From Spirochaetia bacterium (lineage in GTDB: Bacteria; Spirochaetota; UBA4802; UBA5550): a stretch of DNA of 64,000 nucleotides. Every line of letters begins with the position of its first letter. The stretch's first letter is position 1. The translations under genes were made by a program, and so were the position numbers. Under the pieces are notes generated by a model. That model ran no database searches and was not told where the DNA came from. It worked only from the letters and a program-made list of their open reading frames with translations. Of this stretch, positions 27,330 through 36,760 are shown piece by piece. The stretch is taken from assembly GCA_009885955.1 (NCBI GenBank), contig VFJS01000088.1:38937-102936 (forward strand), read 5' to 3'.

Positions 27330-27971
27330 ATGACTAATATTTCGTTAATATCTATTTTTGATTCAGTGCCGACCTGGGTAATGCTTCTCCCCATTGTCAT
27401 ATGCTCAATTATTGTCCTTGCAATCGTTATTGAGAGGATGATTTTTTACCGTACAAACAGCAACAATTTTAAGACAATAATGAGCAGGGTCATCAAGCAT
27501 GTTAATATAAATGAAATAGCCGATGCCAAGTCACATTGCCTTCAGTTCAGAGGGACGGTTGTGAGGATGATCTACAATATTCTGGATGGATGGGTTGTAT
27601 CTGATGAAAGAAGCCAGGTCATAAGGGGTGAGTCGGAAAACGCGATTCTTCATATTGAAAAATACGGGAATATCATATCTACTATAGCAACGGTAGCGCC
27701 GATGCTGGGGCTGCTCGGAACAGTAACAGGCATGATGAAAGCCTTCAGCGCCCTGTCCAAACTCGGCCCTGCATCCCACAATAATCTGGCCCTGGGAATA
27801 ACTGAATCCCTTGTAACAACGGCCTTCGGGCTTATCGTGGCAATACCAGCCTCCATATTTTATAATTATATGGTAAACAAGGCAATGTACCTTACCAAGG
27901 AAATAGAATTTATTGCCAATACTTTTATTGAAGCTGATGAAAAGAACATTGGGACCCTGAAACAACCATGA
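27330..27971 (+). CDS. ExbB/TolQ-family proton-channel protein
   Basis: A 213-residue protein with three transmembrane helices: LLPIVICSIIVLAIVIERM near the N-terminus, then VAPMLGLLGTVTGMM and ESLVTTAFGLIVAIPASIFY, the two conserved MotA/TolQ/ExbB segments. A GTG sits directly before the ATG, so the start may be three bases earlier. With the ExbD-like gene downstream it would form a proton-driven energiser of envelope processes. No TonB gene is nearby. Confidence 0.9.
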   Translation: MTNISLISIFDSVPTWVMLLPIVICSIIVLAIVIERMIFYRTNSNNFKTIMSRVIKHVNINEIADAKSHCLQFRGTVVRMIYNILDGWVVSDERSQVIRGESENAILHIEKYGNIISTIATVAPMLGLLGTVTGMMKAFSALSKLGPASHNNLALGITESLVTTAFGLIVAIPASIFYNYMVNKAMYLTKEIEFIANTFIEADEKNIGTLKQP

Positions 27972-28025
27972 GCTGTCTGAATGCTGCTCCAAAGATAAAT
28001 CCTGTAAAACATTTGAGCTGGAAAA

Positions 28026-28457
28026 TTGCATGGACATGTTAAATTGAAAAAATTATACTATCTGAAATTCGATACAAAACTGAAATATAAGTCAGATATA
28101 TTCATCATATCTCTTGTGGACATAGTCCTTCTTCTCCTGACATTCTTCATGGTAACAACATCGCTCGGCTCTGAGTCATCTATAACTGTTCATCTTCCCA
28201 AAGCCGAGCAGTCCGGTGAAATTAAATCAGGGAAATATGTTATATCGGTAAACGAAAAAAATGAGATATATATTAATGATATACTGGTTAAAAAAGAAGA
28301 CCTTCTTGCCGAATTCAGAAAAAGAAAGGATGAACTCGGCGGTATCCCTGTTATTATCCGCGGTGATAAGAAGGCAAATTATGAGACTTTGGTGTCGGTG
28401 ATTGACCTTCTGAACCAGGCAGGTCTTCCAAAATTCACCCTGTCAACGGTTAAATAA
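28026..28457 (+). CDS. ExbD/TolR-family protein
   Basis: A 143-residue protein at the longest. One transmembrane helix (ISLVDIVLLLLTFFMVTT) carries the conserved Asp of the proton path (SLVDIVLLLL). The periplasmic part ends with GDKKANYETLVSVIDLLNQAG, the TolR/ExbD family's dimer domain. The longest start is TTG at 28026; TTG at 28044, closer to the usual MKK beginning, is as likely. No ATG fits the frame. It pairs with the ExbB-like gene upstream. Confidence 0.85.
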   Translation: MHGHVKLKKLYYLKFDTKLKYKSDIFIISLVDIVLLLLTFFMVTTSLGSESSITVHLPKAEQSGEIKSGKYVISVNEKNEIYINDILVKKEDLLAEFRKRKDELGGIPVIIRGDKKANYETLVSVIDLLNQAGLPKFTLSTVK

Positions 28458-28536
28458 GCTGATTGAAACCGGATATAATTGAAATCGTGACAGATTGTAT
28501 CAAACATTGTAAGGTAAATAATAATTATCGGATCAT

Positions 28537-31500
28537 ATGAAAAAAATTTTACTAATGACATCCTTTATCTCCATAGCCGCATTGATTATTTTTATGCTTG
28601 TTGCCGGCGCATTTACACAGCCATCAAGATATGAAGGTAAAACGGTTACTGCCGTATTTTTTCATGGATTGAATAAAACAAAGGAAAAGGACCTCGTCGA
28701 TATCATGCTGACAAAGAAAGGGGTACCTCTGAGTTTTAAGGACATCGAGAATGACAGGAAATATATAACGGGTTTCGGCAGGTTCAGGAGTGTGGAAGTA
28801 AAATATTCCGAAACAAAGGACGGGATACAGCTTAATATCCACTGTGTTGAAGATGACAGCGGAAAAACTGTTCAGGAAAATTATGAAGGGCTGAAAGTAA
28901 AAAAAATACATGTTTCAGGGATTAATTTTCTTACCCCCGGTGACTTAACCAGGATAATGTCCACCAAAGCCGGACAACCTTTCAAAAATACCGATTTTGA
29001 AAAAGACAAGATGGAAATACTGAAAATTGTAAAGATCGACAGGCTCAAGACATGGTTCGAAAAGGACAAGGACGGCGTAATCATATACATCTCCTGCCGG
29101 GAGAAGCCCTTTGTTTTCCTGAACCCCGAGAAGTATGAAGGGAAGATAGTAAAGGAGAGAAAGCTTTACGGCCTTATTAACCTCAGTCAGAATGACATCT
29201 ATGATCAGATGAGAACGACTGAAGGCCATCCCCTGAGAGCAGTTGAGATACGGGATGACATTGAGAATATATTCAATGAGAATAAACTGTATAACATTGA
29301 AATTTTGATCGAAGAATTCAAGGATGGCGTAAGGCTCCTCATCTTCTGCAAGGAAGGGCAGCGGATAGAGTCGGTTGAATTCAAGGGGATGGAGGAATTT
29401 CAGTCAGTGGACATTTCAGAGCTCTTAGCCCTTAAGGAGGGGCAGATATTCAGAAGGGACTATCTTGAAAAGAGCCTTAAGTCCATGAAGGATAAATATA
29501 ACTCCGAAGGCATGTTCAACTCGATCATCAGCTATAATATCATCCCCAATGAAGACGAAAATACGATCAAGGTTCAGTTCATCGTTGATGAGGGTGAGGA
29601 GATTAAAGTCCAGAAAATATCGATCATGGGAGCCAGGAACATAGATTACCGGGACCTTGCTGAACTTATGGAGACCAAAGAAGCATCGATGTTTTATGAC
29701 GGCGCTTTTAAAAAGGATGTCTATGAGCAGGATAAAAGTAAAATCATTGCTTATTACAAGGAGAGGGGTTACCTTGATGCCCAGATTGTCGAAGACATGT
29801 TTGAGTATGAATGGGAAAATCCCGTGAAGCAGGATAAACGCGCTATTTTTATTATAATGAAAATCAGTGAGGGGGAGAAGTATTATTTTGACGGTTATTC
29901 CATCAATATTTCCGGGAAAGACGGCAAAACAGTTTTCACCAAAGAGGAATTTTTCAGGGATTTTGAGCTTCAGGAGAAGGGGGGGGTATTCAATGACCTG
30001 AAGTTCTCTCAGGACAAACAGACAATAGGCTTCAAGTATGCATCAAAGGGTTATATATTCGCAAAGATAATCCCGAAGAAAACGGTGACCGAGAGGGAGG
30101 TACAGGTAAAGGGGAAGATGGAGAAGAGAAAATTTGTTTTCCACGATATCTCAATTACCGAGGGAGAAATAGCCTACATAGAAAGGATCCTCATTAAAGG
30201 AAATAAAAAAACGAAGGACAAGGTCATAAGAAGGGAGATCATCATTAACGAGAATGAACTATTTGATGCAAGAAAGGTGCAGATTTCAAGGCAGAATATC
30301 TCAAACCTTGGATTCTTCAAACAGGTGAATTTTGATTTTAAGCCAGGCAGCACAGAGAGCTTTGTAAATATGGTTGTGGATGTTGAAGAACAGCCTTCAG
30401 GCACAATTTCTCTGGGAGGAGGATACGGGACAAATTCGGGATTTTCCATTTTCGCGGACCTTGCCGAGAACAACCTTTATGGAAACGGCCAGAGGGTGGG
30501 CATAAAGTTTGAGTATGGGCCCCTGAGAAGATCCGTGACACTGTCATTTTATGAGAAATGGCTCTTTGATATCCCCCTTGGATTTGAATTCAGCGTCTAT
30601 TACCGCATGTATGAGAATAAAAATGAACCGTCAGTTTTTCCGAAGAATGATGCAACGGCCCAATACGAGACACAGATTGTGGGTTACACGGCAGATTTCG
30701 GATACCGGTTCTGGAACTATTTTACACTGGGTTTTGCCTGGGACCACCAGTTTAAGAATTATTTAAATCCATCCGGAAACAGCGCGGATGAAATATTTAT
30801 GGCCGTATCAAGGGGGATCCAGGAAAAGAGGACTGTTTCATACTATCTATCGTTCAATACAAGAGATAACAATTTCAATCCTACATCCGGGGTATTATGC
30901 GGATTAACCGTGGGATTGACCGGCGGTACTATGCTCGGCGGAGATGACCACTATATCAGGTACACACCAAAGTTGAATTTTTATTTATCACCGTTCCACC
31001 TGCCATTCCTGAAGACCCACCCAGTTGTATTTGAATTCAGGGCCAGCGGGACCTTCCTTGGCCAGCCATTGAACAGCCGCCAGCTGGAGAAAAGCAAACC
31101 TTTCGAAAAGAACCCGTGGATCGAAGCCGAGGACCGGATGAGTATGGGCGGCCCCGAGACAATTAGGGGCTGGGATTATACGGATAATAGACTCCCTGAG
31201 TCATGGACAAGCGTAAAATTATTCGACAGGATCCTCTATGGTGTTGAATTGAGAGTCCCAATTCATCCCCAGATGCTCTGGCTTGCGCTCTTTTTCGATG
31301 CCGGATCTCTCTGGACCGACAAAAAATGGGAAAAGCAGCTGACCCAGGACTACCGGGATATCATTGATCAGGACAAAACGAACAAGAACGTCTATGACAT
31401 AAGGGAGGCGTTGAACAATAAGGTAGATCTTATGTCTTACTTCCGGTATTCCTACGGCTTCGGATTCAGGATTCAGATCCCCATGATGCCCCTGAGGTTC

Positions 31501-31593
31501 TGGTTCGGCAGGAAAATGCTCTATCAGGAAGGAACATTCAAGACGATAAGCGACTATAACTTCCAGTTCAGCATTGGTGATATGAGGTGGTAA
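28537..31593 (+). CDS. bamA: Outer-membrane assembly factor BamA with seven POTRA-like repeats
   Basis: A 1018-residue protein. A signal peptide (residues 1-28) is followed by seven POTRA-like repeats at about 36-105, 120-188, 203-272, 276-352, 357-445, 449-543 and 547-618, each opening with a V/I-x-x-I-x-(I/F)-x-G strand (for example VKKIHVSG, IESVEFKG, VQKISIMG, IERILIKG). The 400-residue barrel starts near LGGGYGTNSGF and includes the RGWDYTDNRLP motif (the family's conserved RGF/Y loop). Proteobacterial BamA usually has five POTRAs and about 800 residues. It inserts barrel proteins into the outer membrane. The next gene, skp-like, begins directly at its stop codon. Confidence 0.92.
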   Translation: MKKILLMTSFISIAALIIFMLVAGAFTQPSRYEGKTVTAVFFHGLNKTKEKDLVDIMLTKKGVPLSFKDIENDRKYITGFGRFRSVEVKYSETKDGIQLNIHCVEDDSGKTVQENYEGLKVKKIHVSGINFLTPGDLTRIMSTKAGQPFKNTDFEKDKMEILKIVKIDRLKTWFEKDKDGVIIYISCREKPFVFLNPEKYEGKIVKERKLYGLINLSQNDIYDQMRTTEGHPLRAVEIRDDIENIFNENKLYNIEILIEEFKDGVRLLIFCKEGQRIESVEFKGMEEFQSVDISELLALKEGQIFRRDYLEKSLKSMKDKYNSEGMFNSIISYNIIPNEDENTIKVQFIVDEGEEIKVQKISIMGARNIDYRDLAELMETKEASMFYDGAFKKDVYEQDKSKIIAYYKERGYLDAQIVEDMFEYEWENPVKQDKRAIFIIMKISEGEKYYFDGYSINISGKDGKTVFTKEEFFRDFELQEKGGVFNDLKFSQDKQTIGFKYASKGYIFAKIIPKKTVTEREVQVKGKMEKRKFVFHDISITEGEIAYIERILIKGNKKTKDKVIRREIIINENELFDARKVQISRQNISNLGFFKQVNFDFKPGSTESFVNMVVDVEEQPSGTISLGGGYGTNSGFSIFADLAENNLYGNGQRVGIKFEYGPLRRSVTLSFYEKWLFDIPLGFEFSVYYRMYENKNEPSVFPKNDATAQYETQIVGYTADFGYRFWNYFTLGFAWDHQFKNYLNPSGNSADEIFMAVSRGIQEKRTVSYYLSFNTRDNNFNPTSGVLCGLTVGLTGGTMLGGDDHYIRYTPKLNFYLSPFHLPFLKTHPVVFEFRASGTFLGQPLNSRQLEKSKPFEKNPWIEAEDRMSMGGPETIRGWDYTDNRLPESWTSVKLFDRILYGVELRVPIHPQMLWLALFFDAGSLWTDKKWEKQLTQDYRDIIDQDKTNKNVYDIREALNNKVDLMSYFRYSYGFGFRIQIPMMPLRFWFGRKMLYQEGTFKTISDYNFQFSIGDMRW

Positions 31594-32085
31594 TTGGCAG
31601 GATTTATACTTTCATTATTCATCCTTTTTGTCACTGCGTGCTCTTCAGCAGTTAAGGATAACGCAATTGTTAACAGGGAAAATATTGTAATAAGATACTT
31701 CAGTCTTTCGGTGGTTTATAATTCCATATCAGAAACTGATGTTGATTTTAAAATGGCCAGGATAAGGCAGGATGAAATCATCATGTCGATAAAAAGCCTC
31801 GAAGAGGATATTTTTCTGTCTGAAAACAGGAAGGATTTGATGAAAAGATATTCCGGGGAAAAAGAGAGGCTGGAAAAAGCTGATAAAAATGTTATCTATC
31901 ATAAAGCGAGAATCCTTAACAGGGTGAACAAGGCGGTTAAAATAACTGCTGAAAGAATAGGCGCTGATTATATTCTGAATATAAACGATGATGCCGTGTA
32001 CGGGAAGAAAAAATTTGATATTACCGAGGAGATTATCAGGGAGATCATGAAAATGGATGAACTTACATCGCCCTCGGTCAGGTGA
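31594..32085 (+). CDS. OmpH/Skp-family chaperone, probable lipoprotein
   Basis: A 163-residue protein starting with TTG right after the BamA stop; GAGGTGG lies in the last codons of bamA, giving translational coupling. The N-terminus ends in a lipobox-like LFVTAC. The middle is a long helical stretch (SIKSLEEDIFLSENRK...), and the C-terminal RIGADYILNINDDAVYGKKKFDITEEII matches the OmpH/Skp signature. It would hold unfolded outer-membrane proteins on the way to BamA. A lipid anchor is unusual for Skp, which is normally free in the periplasm. Confidence 0.82.
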   Translation: MAGFILSLFILFVTACSSAVKDNAIVNRENIVIRYFSLSVVYNSISETDVDFKMARIRQDEIIMSIKSLEEDIFLSENRKDLMKRYSGEKERLEKADKNVIYHKARILNRVNKAVKITAERIGADYILNINDDAVYGKKKFDITEEIIREIMKMDELTSPSVR

Positions 32086-32177
32086 CAGGGCGGGGCGGAC
32101 TCTTTTATTTAAAAAATGTTGACAATATTTTTGTATATATTGAAACTTGCATAAATTAAACTTCAGGAGGTATCAAT

Positions 32178-32498
32178 TTGTTATTTTTAATAGCCACAGC
32201 GTTTGCCCAGACTACAGAAACAGGCGGGGGGGGTCCGGCGTCTAATCCTATTGCCACCCTGGTCCCAATTGCCCTGATGATAGTAATTTTTTATTTTCTT
32301 CTTATACGGCCGCAGCAGAAAAAAGAGAAGGAGAGAAAAAAACTGATCAGCGAGATTAAAGAAGGCGATAAGGTTTTAACAATCGGCGGTATGTATGGAA
32401 TAGTATCGGATATTAAAGATGAAAATACGATTGTACTGAAAATATCCGGCAATACAAAAGCCGAATTTACAAAGAGCTCTATTCAGACAAAGATCTGA
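32178..32498 (+). CDS. yajC: Preprotein translocase accessory subunit YajC
   Basis: A 106-residue protein. The start is TTG, fixed by AGGAGG eight bases upstream. One transmembrane helix (LVPIALMIVIFYFLLIRP) is followed by QQKKEKERKKLISEIKEGDKV and IGGMYGIV, all typical of YajC. It associates with SecDF. A TTGACA sequence near 32119 could be part of a promoter here. Confidence 0.93.
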   Translation: MLFLIATAFAQTTETGGGGPASNPIATLVPIALMIVIFYFLLIRPQQKKEKERKKLISEIKEGDKVLTIGGMYGIVSDIKDENTIVLKISGNTKAEFTKSSIQTKI

Positions 32499-32524
32499 TA
32501 AAAATTCCTGAAAAACCGGTATTA

Positions 32525-33211
32525 ATGATCAAAATATTTGTAATATTTTTCATTTCATTCTTTTTTCAGGGATTGGATTCCGCATATTCTCAACCTGCGG
32601 AATCGGTAAAAGAGAGCGGAGATGTTAAAAATAATGCCGGGATTGAAAAAAAAAATACGGCAGTAGATTCAAAAACAGAAAAAAAAGTTGAGACCGAGAA
32701 GAAAAAACAGAATGGTAAGGAAACAAAGGAAATAAAAGAGACTAAGGAATTTAAGGAAATAAAGGAAACAAAAGAATCAAAGGAAAAAGCCCAGATAAAA
32801 GAAAAGTCAAAATCCCTCACTGTTGAAAAGAAGGAAAATGTTACTGTAAAAATAGAGAAGGTACAGAGGGTGCCTGAAATTTTAGATGCTGGCGATGACA
32901 GCGGCGGCATGATTTTAACTATTAATGAAGGTGACTTTAAATATCAAAGGATTCCAGGTTATGTGTCTTCTGATGGGGATGGTAAAAAATCAGATTCAGG
33001 CGACACTGCAGGAGAAGAGATAAAAAACATTATCCCCGACAAGATTGAGATACAGGATTTAAAAGGAAAACAATCTTCAGGGCCAGGCAGGGAATCCGGA
33101 AGTATATTTGCAAAACTGGGCCTGGCATTATTGATAATAATAATTTTTGTTATATATAGAATACGGCTTCAGAAAGGCGGAAACAAGATATCAAGGCGTT
33201 ATACAAAATAA
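32525..33211 (+). CDS. Exported Lys/Glu-rich protein with C-terminal membrane anchor
   Basis: A 228-residue protein. A signal peptide (residues 1-22) is followed by a low-complexity region of about 80 residues made of repeated KETKE/IKE words, predicted disordered. A short ordered segment (SGGMILTINEGDFKYQRIPGY) and then a transmembrane helix (LGLALLIIIIFVIYRIRL) with a basic tail close the protein. I recognise no family. Lying between yajC and secD it may be a Sec accessory, but the position is the only argument. Confidence 0.6.
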   Translation: MIKIFVIFFISFFFQGLDSAYSQPAESVKESGDVKNNAGIEKKNTAVDSKTEKKVETEKKKQNGKETKEIKETKEFKEIKETKESKEKAQIKEKSKSLTVEKKENVTVKIEKVQRVPEILDAGDDSGGMILTINEGDFKYQRIPGYVSSDGDGKKSDSGDTAGEEIKNIIPDKIEIQDLKGKQSSGPGRESGSIFAKLGLALLIIIIFVIYRIRLQKGGNKISRRYTK

Positions 33212-33233
33212 TTTTAATTTTTTGAGGGAATAA

Positions 33234-34889
33234 ATGAACAGGAGAATGGCTTATAAACTTTTTTATATTTTGGCAATAATTATCATTTCAATATTGCTTA
33301 TTATTCCCACTATAGGCGAAAAGAAGATGGAAATCGTCTTCAATGCTGAAACCGTTCAGGATGAAATAAAGGCTGTCAAAAACAGATTTTCATCTACGGA
33401 TTATATAATAGAAGAAAAGGATAAAACCCTCATAATCCGCGGCAGCAATATTACCGATGCCATTATGAATGAGATTAAGATATTCAAAGGTGTAATGGAC
33501 GTACAGATACTGAAGCACTGGGTTGAAGAGAAGTTTCTTGCAAAAAAAATCAACCTGGGGCTGGATCTTCAGGGCGGGATGCACCTGGTACTCAGGGCAA
33601 ATTATGACCGGATGCAGACCACAATGAACAGGATTCTTACCGATACCGACAAGACCGAGATTACACAGCAGGCCCTTGAAATGCTGAGAAACAGGATCGA
33701 CAGGTTCGGCGTCTCGGAACCCGTCATCAGGCCGAGAGGGGTTGAAGCAATTGAAATTCAGCTTCCCGGGGTTAAGGATCCGAAAAAGGTAAAGGATGCC
33801 CTCGGGGTTACCGGAAGCCTTGAGTACAGGTTTGTCGATGAAAAATATTCAACAGACGCATTGAACTGGATGGGGCAGAATTTCAAGGATAAGCAAATCC
33901 CCGATGATTGGGGGAATCAGAAAGAGCTTCTCTCCAGAATGTCCAGCGATATCAAGCTGGCCTCTGATGTGGAACTTTTATTCTATTATGACAGGATAAA
34001 AGATTCAAAAAAAATTATACCAACCAATCCAATGGCCATTATAAGAAAATCAGCATTGAAAGGTACTGACATACAGGAGGCTGCAGTAGACAGGGATGAT
34101 ACCGGCCGGATAGTTGTAAAGTTCAAGACCACATCTGATGGTGCACTGAAGCTTGCAGAGGCCACCTCTGATAAAAACAAGGGCAAAAGGCTTGCCATTA
34201 TACTCGATAACAAGATACGGAATGCCCCCAGCATTAATGAACCCATTCCCACCGGAAGCGGCAATATCAGCGGCGGTTTTTCTTTCCAGGAGGCACAGAC
34301 ACTTGCAAGAGTAATCAAGGAAGGGGCACTTCCCGTTGACCTGGAGATTATTGAGGAGAGAACAGTTGGTCCGTCGCTTGGGCAGGATTCCATAGAGTCA
34401 GGTGTGCTGGCGCTGAAAGTCAGTCTGGCCTGCGTCATGGTTTTTATGCTGTTGTATTACAAAATGGCCGGGTTAATTGCTAATATAGGACTAATCCTGA
34501 ATTTCACATTCATGATCGCAATACTCTCACTGCTTGGATTCACCCTTACGCTGCCTGGAATAGCTGCTTTTGTCCTGACAGTCGGTATGGCTGTGGATGC
34601 CAATGTTATCATATATGAACGTATCAAGGAGGAGCTTCGGAGCGGCAAGTCTGTTAGGATGTCTGTTGTTGCAGGTTTTGACAGGGCCTTCTGGGCTATT
34701 TTTGATTCAAACCTGACGACAATAATTGCTGCCTTTATCCTTTCTCAGTTCGGTACGGGCCCTATCAAGGGATTTGCTGTTTCTTTGTTTATCGGAATAA
34801 TCTCCAGCATGTTTGTCGCGTTATACATAATAAGATTTATATATGAAATTATCTCATTGAATAAAACAATTAAGAAACTGAGCATTTAA
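33234..34889 (+). CDS. secD: Protein-export membrane protein SecD
   Basis: A 551-residue protein with an N-terminal helix, a large periplasmic region opening with LGLDLQGGMHLVL (the SecD signature) and five C-terminal helices. The second periplasmic portion holds the P1 head domain. With SecF it uses the proton motive force to pull exported proteins through. GAGGGA precedes the ATG. SecF starts 11 bases after its stop. Confidence 0.96.
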   Translation: MNRRMAYKLFYILAIIIISILLIIPTIGEKKMEIVFNAETVQDEIKAVKNRFSSTDYIIEEKDKTLIIRGSNITDAIMNEIKIFKGVMDVQILKHWVEEKFLAKKINLGLDLQGGMHLVLRANYDRMQTTMNRILTDTDKTEITQQALEMLRNRIDRFGVSEPVIRPRGVEAIEIQLPGVKDPKKVKDALGVTGSLEYRFVDEKYSTDALNWMGQNFKDKQIPDDWGNQKELLSRMSSDIKLASDVELLFYYDRIKDSKKIIPTNPMAIIRKSALKGTDIQEAAVDRDDTGRIVVKFKTTSDGALKLAEATSDKNKGKRLAIILDNKIRNAPSINEPIPTGSGNISGGFSFQEAQTLARVIKEGALPVDLEIIEERTVGPSLGQDSIESGVLALKVSLACVMVFMLLYYKMAGLIANIGLILNFTFMIAILSLLGFTLTLPGIAAFVLTVGMAVDANVIIYERIKEELRSGKSVRMSVVAGFDRAFWAIFDSNLTTIIAAFILSQFGTGPIKGFAVSLFIGIISSMFVALYIIRFIYEIISLNKTIKKLSI

Positions 34890-34900
34890 GGAGCACTATT

Positions 34901-35794
34901 TTGGAAAAGATATATAATTTTTTAAAATACAGGTTTATTGCTATCGGTATAACCGTAACGTTAATAATAATTTTTATAACTATTTCTATTGTCAAGGGCG
35001 GACATGTCCTGGGCATCGATTTCGTCGGAGGGATAAGAATTATAGCCAAGTTTGATAGCGGCGTAAATGAATCAAAAATTAGGGAAGGGCTTGCTCATTT
35101 TGATCCGACGGTTCAGCAGATTGGTAAATCTGAGCGAAATGAATATATAGTTTCAACCAAGCTTTTGACAAAGGAACTGGATTCTAAAAAGGATCTGGAT
35201 ACTCTAAGAAAGGACATATCTGAAAAATTTAAAAATGTTGAATTTCTGAGCGAGGAGAACGTGGGTCCTGCTATCGGGGATTACCTGAAAAAATCAGCGA
35301 TAAAACTGTTCATCATAGCCAACCTTATGATGGCCCTGTATCTTGCATTCAGGTTTGAATTAAAATATTCCATTGGAGCCATGGTTGCGCTCTATCACGA
35401 CCTGATACTGACCGTAGCCTTTTGCGGTGTAGCGGGTGTTGAATTAAACATTCCGGTAATTGCCGCTCTTCTTACGATATTCGGTTATTCTGTAAATGAC
35501 ACTATCATAATTTTTGACAGGATACGGGAGAACGTTCAGAAACATACAAAGCAGTCCATTATTGAAGTCATTGACAAATCCATATCCCAGACCCTGTCAA
35601 GGACTATATTAACTGTTCTCACTACCCTGTTTTCCGTACTTTCATTATATTTCCTTGGCGGTAAGGTTGTAAACGATTTTGCTCTTGTTCTCCTTTTTGG
35701 TATAACAACAGGGACATTCTCATCAATTTATGTCGCATCACCTGTGGTGGTCATGTGGGAAAACATGCAGAACAGAAAGAAAGCCAGGGCATAA
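34901..35794 (+). CDS. secF: Protein-export membrane protein SecF
   Basis: A 297-residue protein starting with TTG. The motif VLGIDFVGGIRI is the SecF signature, and the conserved transmembrane stretch GYSVNDTIIIFDRIREN lies near residue 195. It has six helices. It partners SecD. Confidence 0.95.
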   Translation: MEKIYNFLKYRFIAIGITVTLIIIFITISIVKGGHVLGIDFVGGIRIIAKFDSGVNESKIREGLAHFDPTVQQIGKSERNEYIVSTKLLTKELDSKKDLDTLRKDISEKFKNVEFLSEENVGPAIGDYLKKSAIKLFIIANLMMALYLAFRFELKYSIGAMVALYHDLILTVAFCGVAGVELNIPVIAALLTIFGYSVNDTIIIFDRIRENVQKHTKQSIIEVIDKSISQTLSRTILTVLTTLFSVLSLYFLGGKVVNDFALVLLFGITTGTFSSIYVASPVVVMWENMQNRKKARA

Positions 35795-35854
35795 GAGTTT
35801 TTCAAGGCGGAATGTCTTTATCATAATAAAATTCAGACGCCCTGGAAGGGGAAT

Positions 35855-36760
35855 GTGAGGCATTTATCTATTACAATTTTTGTTGTTTTTCTTTTTACAT
35901 TAAATGTATATTCCCTGGAAACAGGTAAAATGCCCGAGGAGTACGGTCCAGCAAAGCTCCTGAGTTTCACAAGGCATCTTATCAGCAATAACGATAATTA
36001 CCGCGCGCTCCATGAATTAAACAGGATTAACTTCCTTTATCCCGATTATATTAATCCCGCACTATTCTTTATCACAAAGCACTATCTCCTCTACCGGGGA
36101 GGGCAGTACGATTCAATACTGGCAGGTTCAGCAAAATATACCGGCCCGGGTATTCAGGCCCATTCGAGTATGTATATGGCAGATGCCCTCATCGGCCTCC
36201 ATTCCTACAGGGAGGCACATCTATATGCAGTATCCGCTGATCATGCCGGAGGTATTGAAATTGGCAGGTTCATGTATAAAAGGCGGCTTTTTACCTATCT
36301 CATGGCCCCGGGAGATGGCGATGAGATTGAGTACAGGGCCCTTTCTCAGGACAGGGATTTCAGTAAGTATGATGAACTGATTGAGTTTTCCAGGAAAGAG
36401 CACTCCTCCCTGAAAAGCCCGGTCCTTGCCGCATTTATTGGCGTTGTGCCCGGAGCAGGGTATGCCTATTCAGGCAATACGAGTACCGGATTAGTTGCGC
36501 TTATCGTTGTCTCAATAAACGCGGCAATATCATATTATGCCTTTCGAAACGGAAACCAGCCTATCGGGCTGTTTGTAGGTGCCATGGGAACTTTTTTTTA
36601 CGGCGGCAGCATACTGGGCGGATACATGTCGGCTGCAAATTACAATAAAATGCAGATGGACAGTCTCCATAACAGGCTGATAAATGACTTTAATTTCAGC
36701 AGCGATCATGATTATCTGTATAACAATTTCGGTCTGGGAAGAGATGATAATAAACAGTAA
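35855..36760 (+). CDS. Secreted or membrane protein with helical-repeat region and two hydrophobic helices
   Basis: A 301-residue protein starting with GTG; AAGGGGA lies a few bases upstream. A signal peptide precedes a helical region resembling TPR units (LISNNDNYRALHELNRINFLYP). Near residue 190, VVPGAGYAYSGNTSTGLVAL begins a pair of membrane helices, a pattern like the PG-x-GQ-x-Y-x-G segments of small envelope membrane proteins. No family can be named with confidence. Its last 17 bases overlap the start of ribD. Confidence 0.6.
   Translation: MRHLSITIFVVFLFTLNVYSLETGKMPEEYGPAKLLSFTRHLISNNDNYRALHELNRINFLYPDYINPALFFITKHYLLYRGGQYDSILAGSAKYTGPGIQAHSSMYMADALIGLHSYREAHLYAVSADHAGGIEIGRFMYKRRLFTYLMAPGDGDEIEYRALSQDRDFSKYDELIEFSRKEHSSLKSPVLAAFIGVVPGAGYAYSGNTSTGLVALIVVSINAAISYYAFRNGNQPIGLFVGAMGTFFYGGSILGGYMSAANYNKMQMDSLHNRLINDFNFSSDHDYLYNNFGLGRDDNKQ

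Noticed and set aside
36600..36743. FMN riboswitch before ribD
   Set aside because: The region is coding sequence of the preceding gene and lacks the conserved FMN-riboswitch elements.
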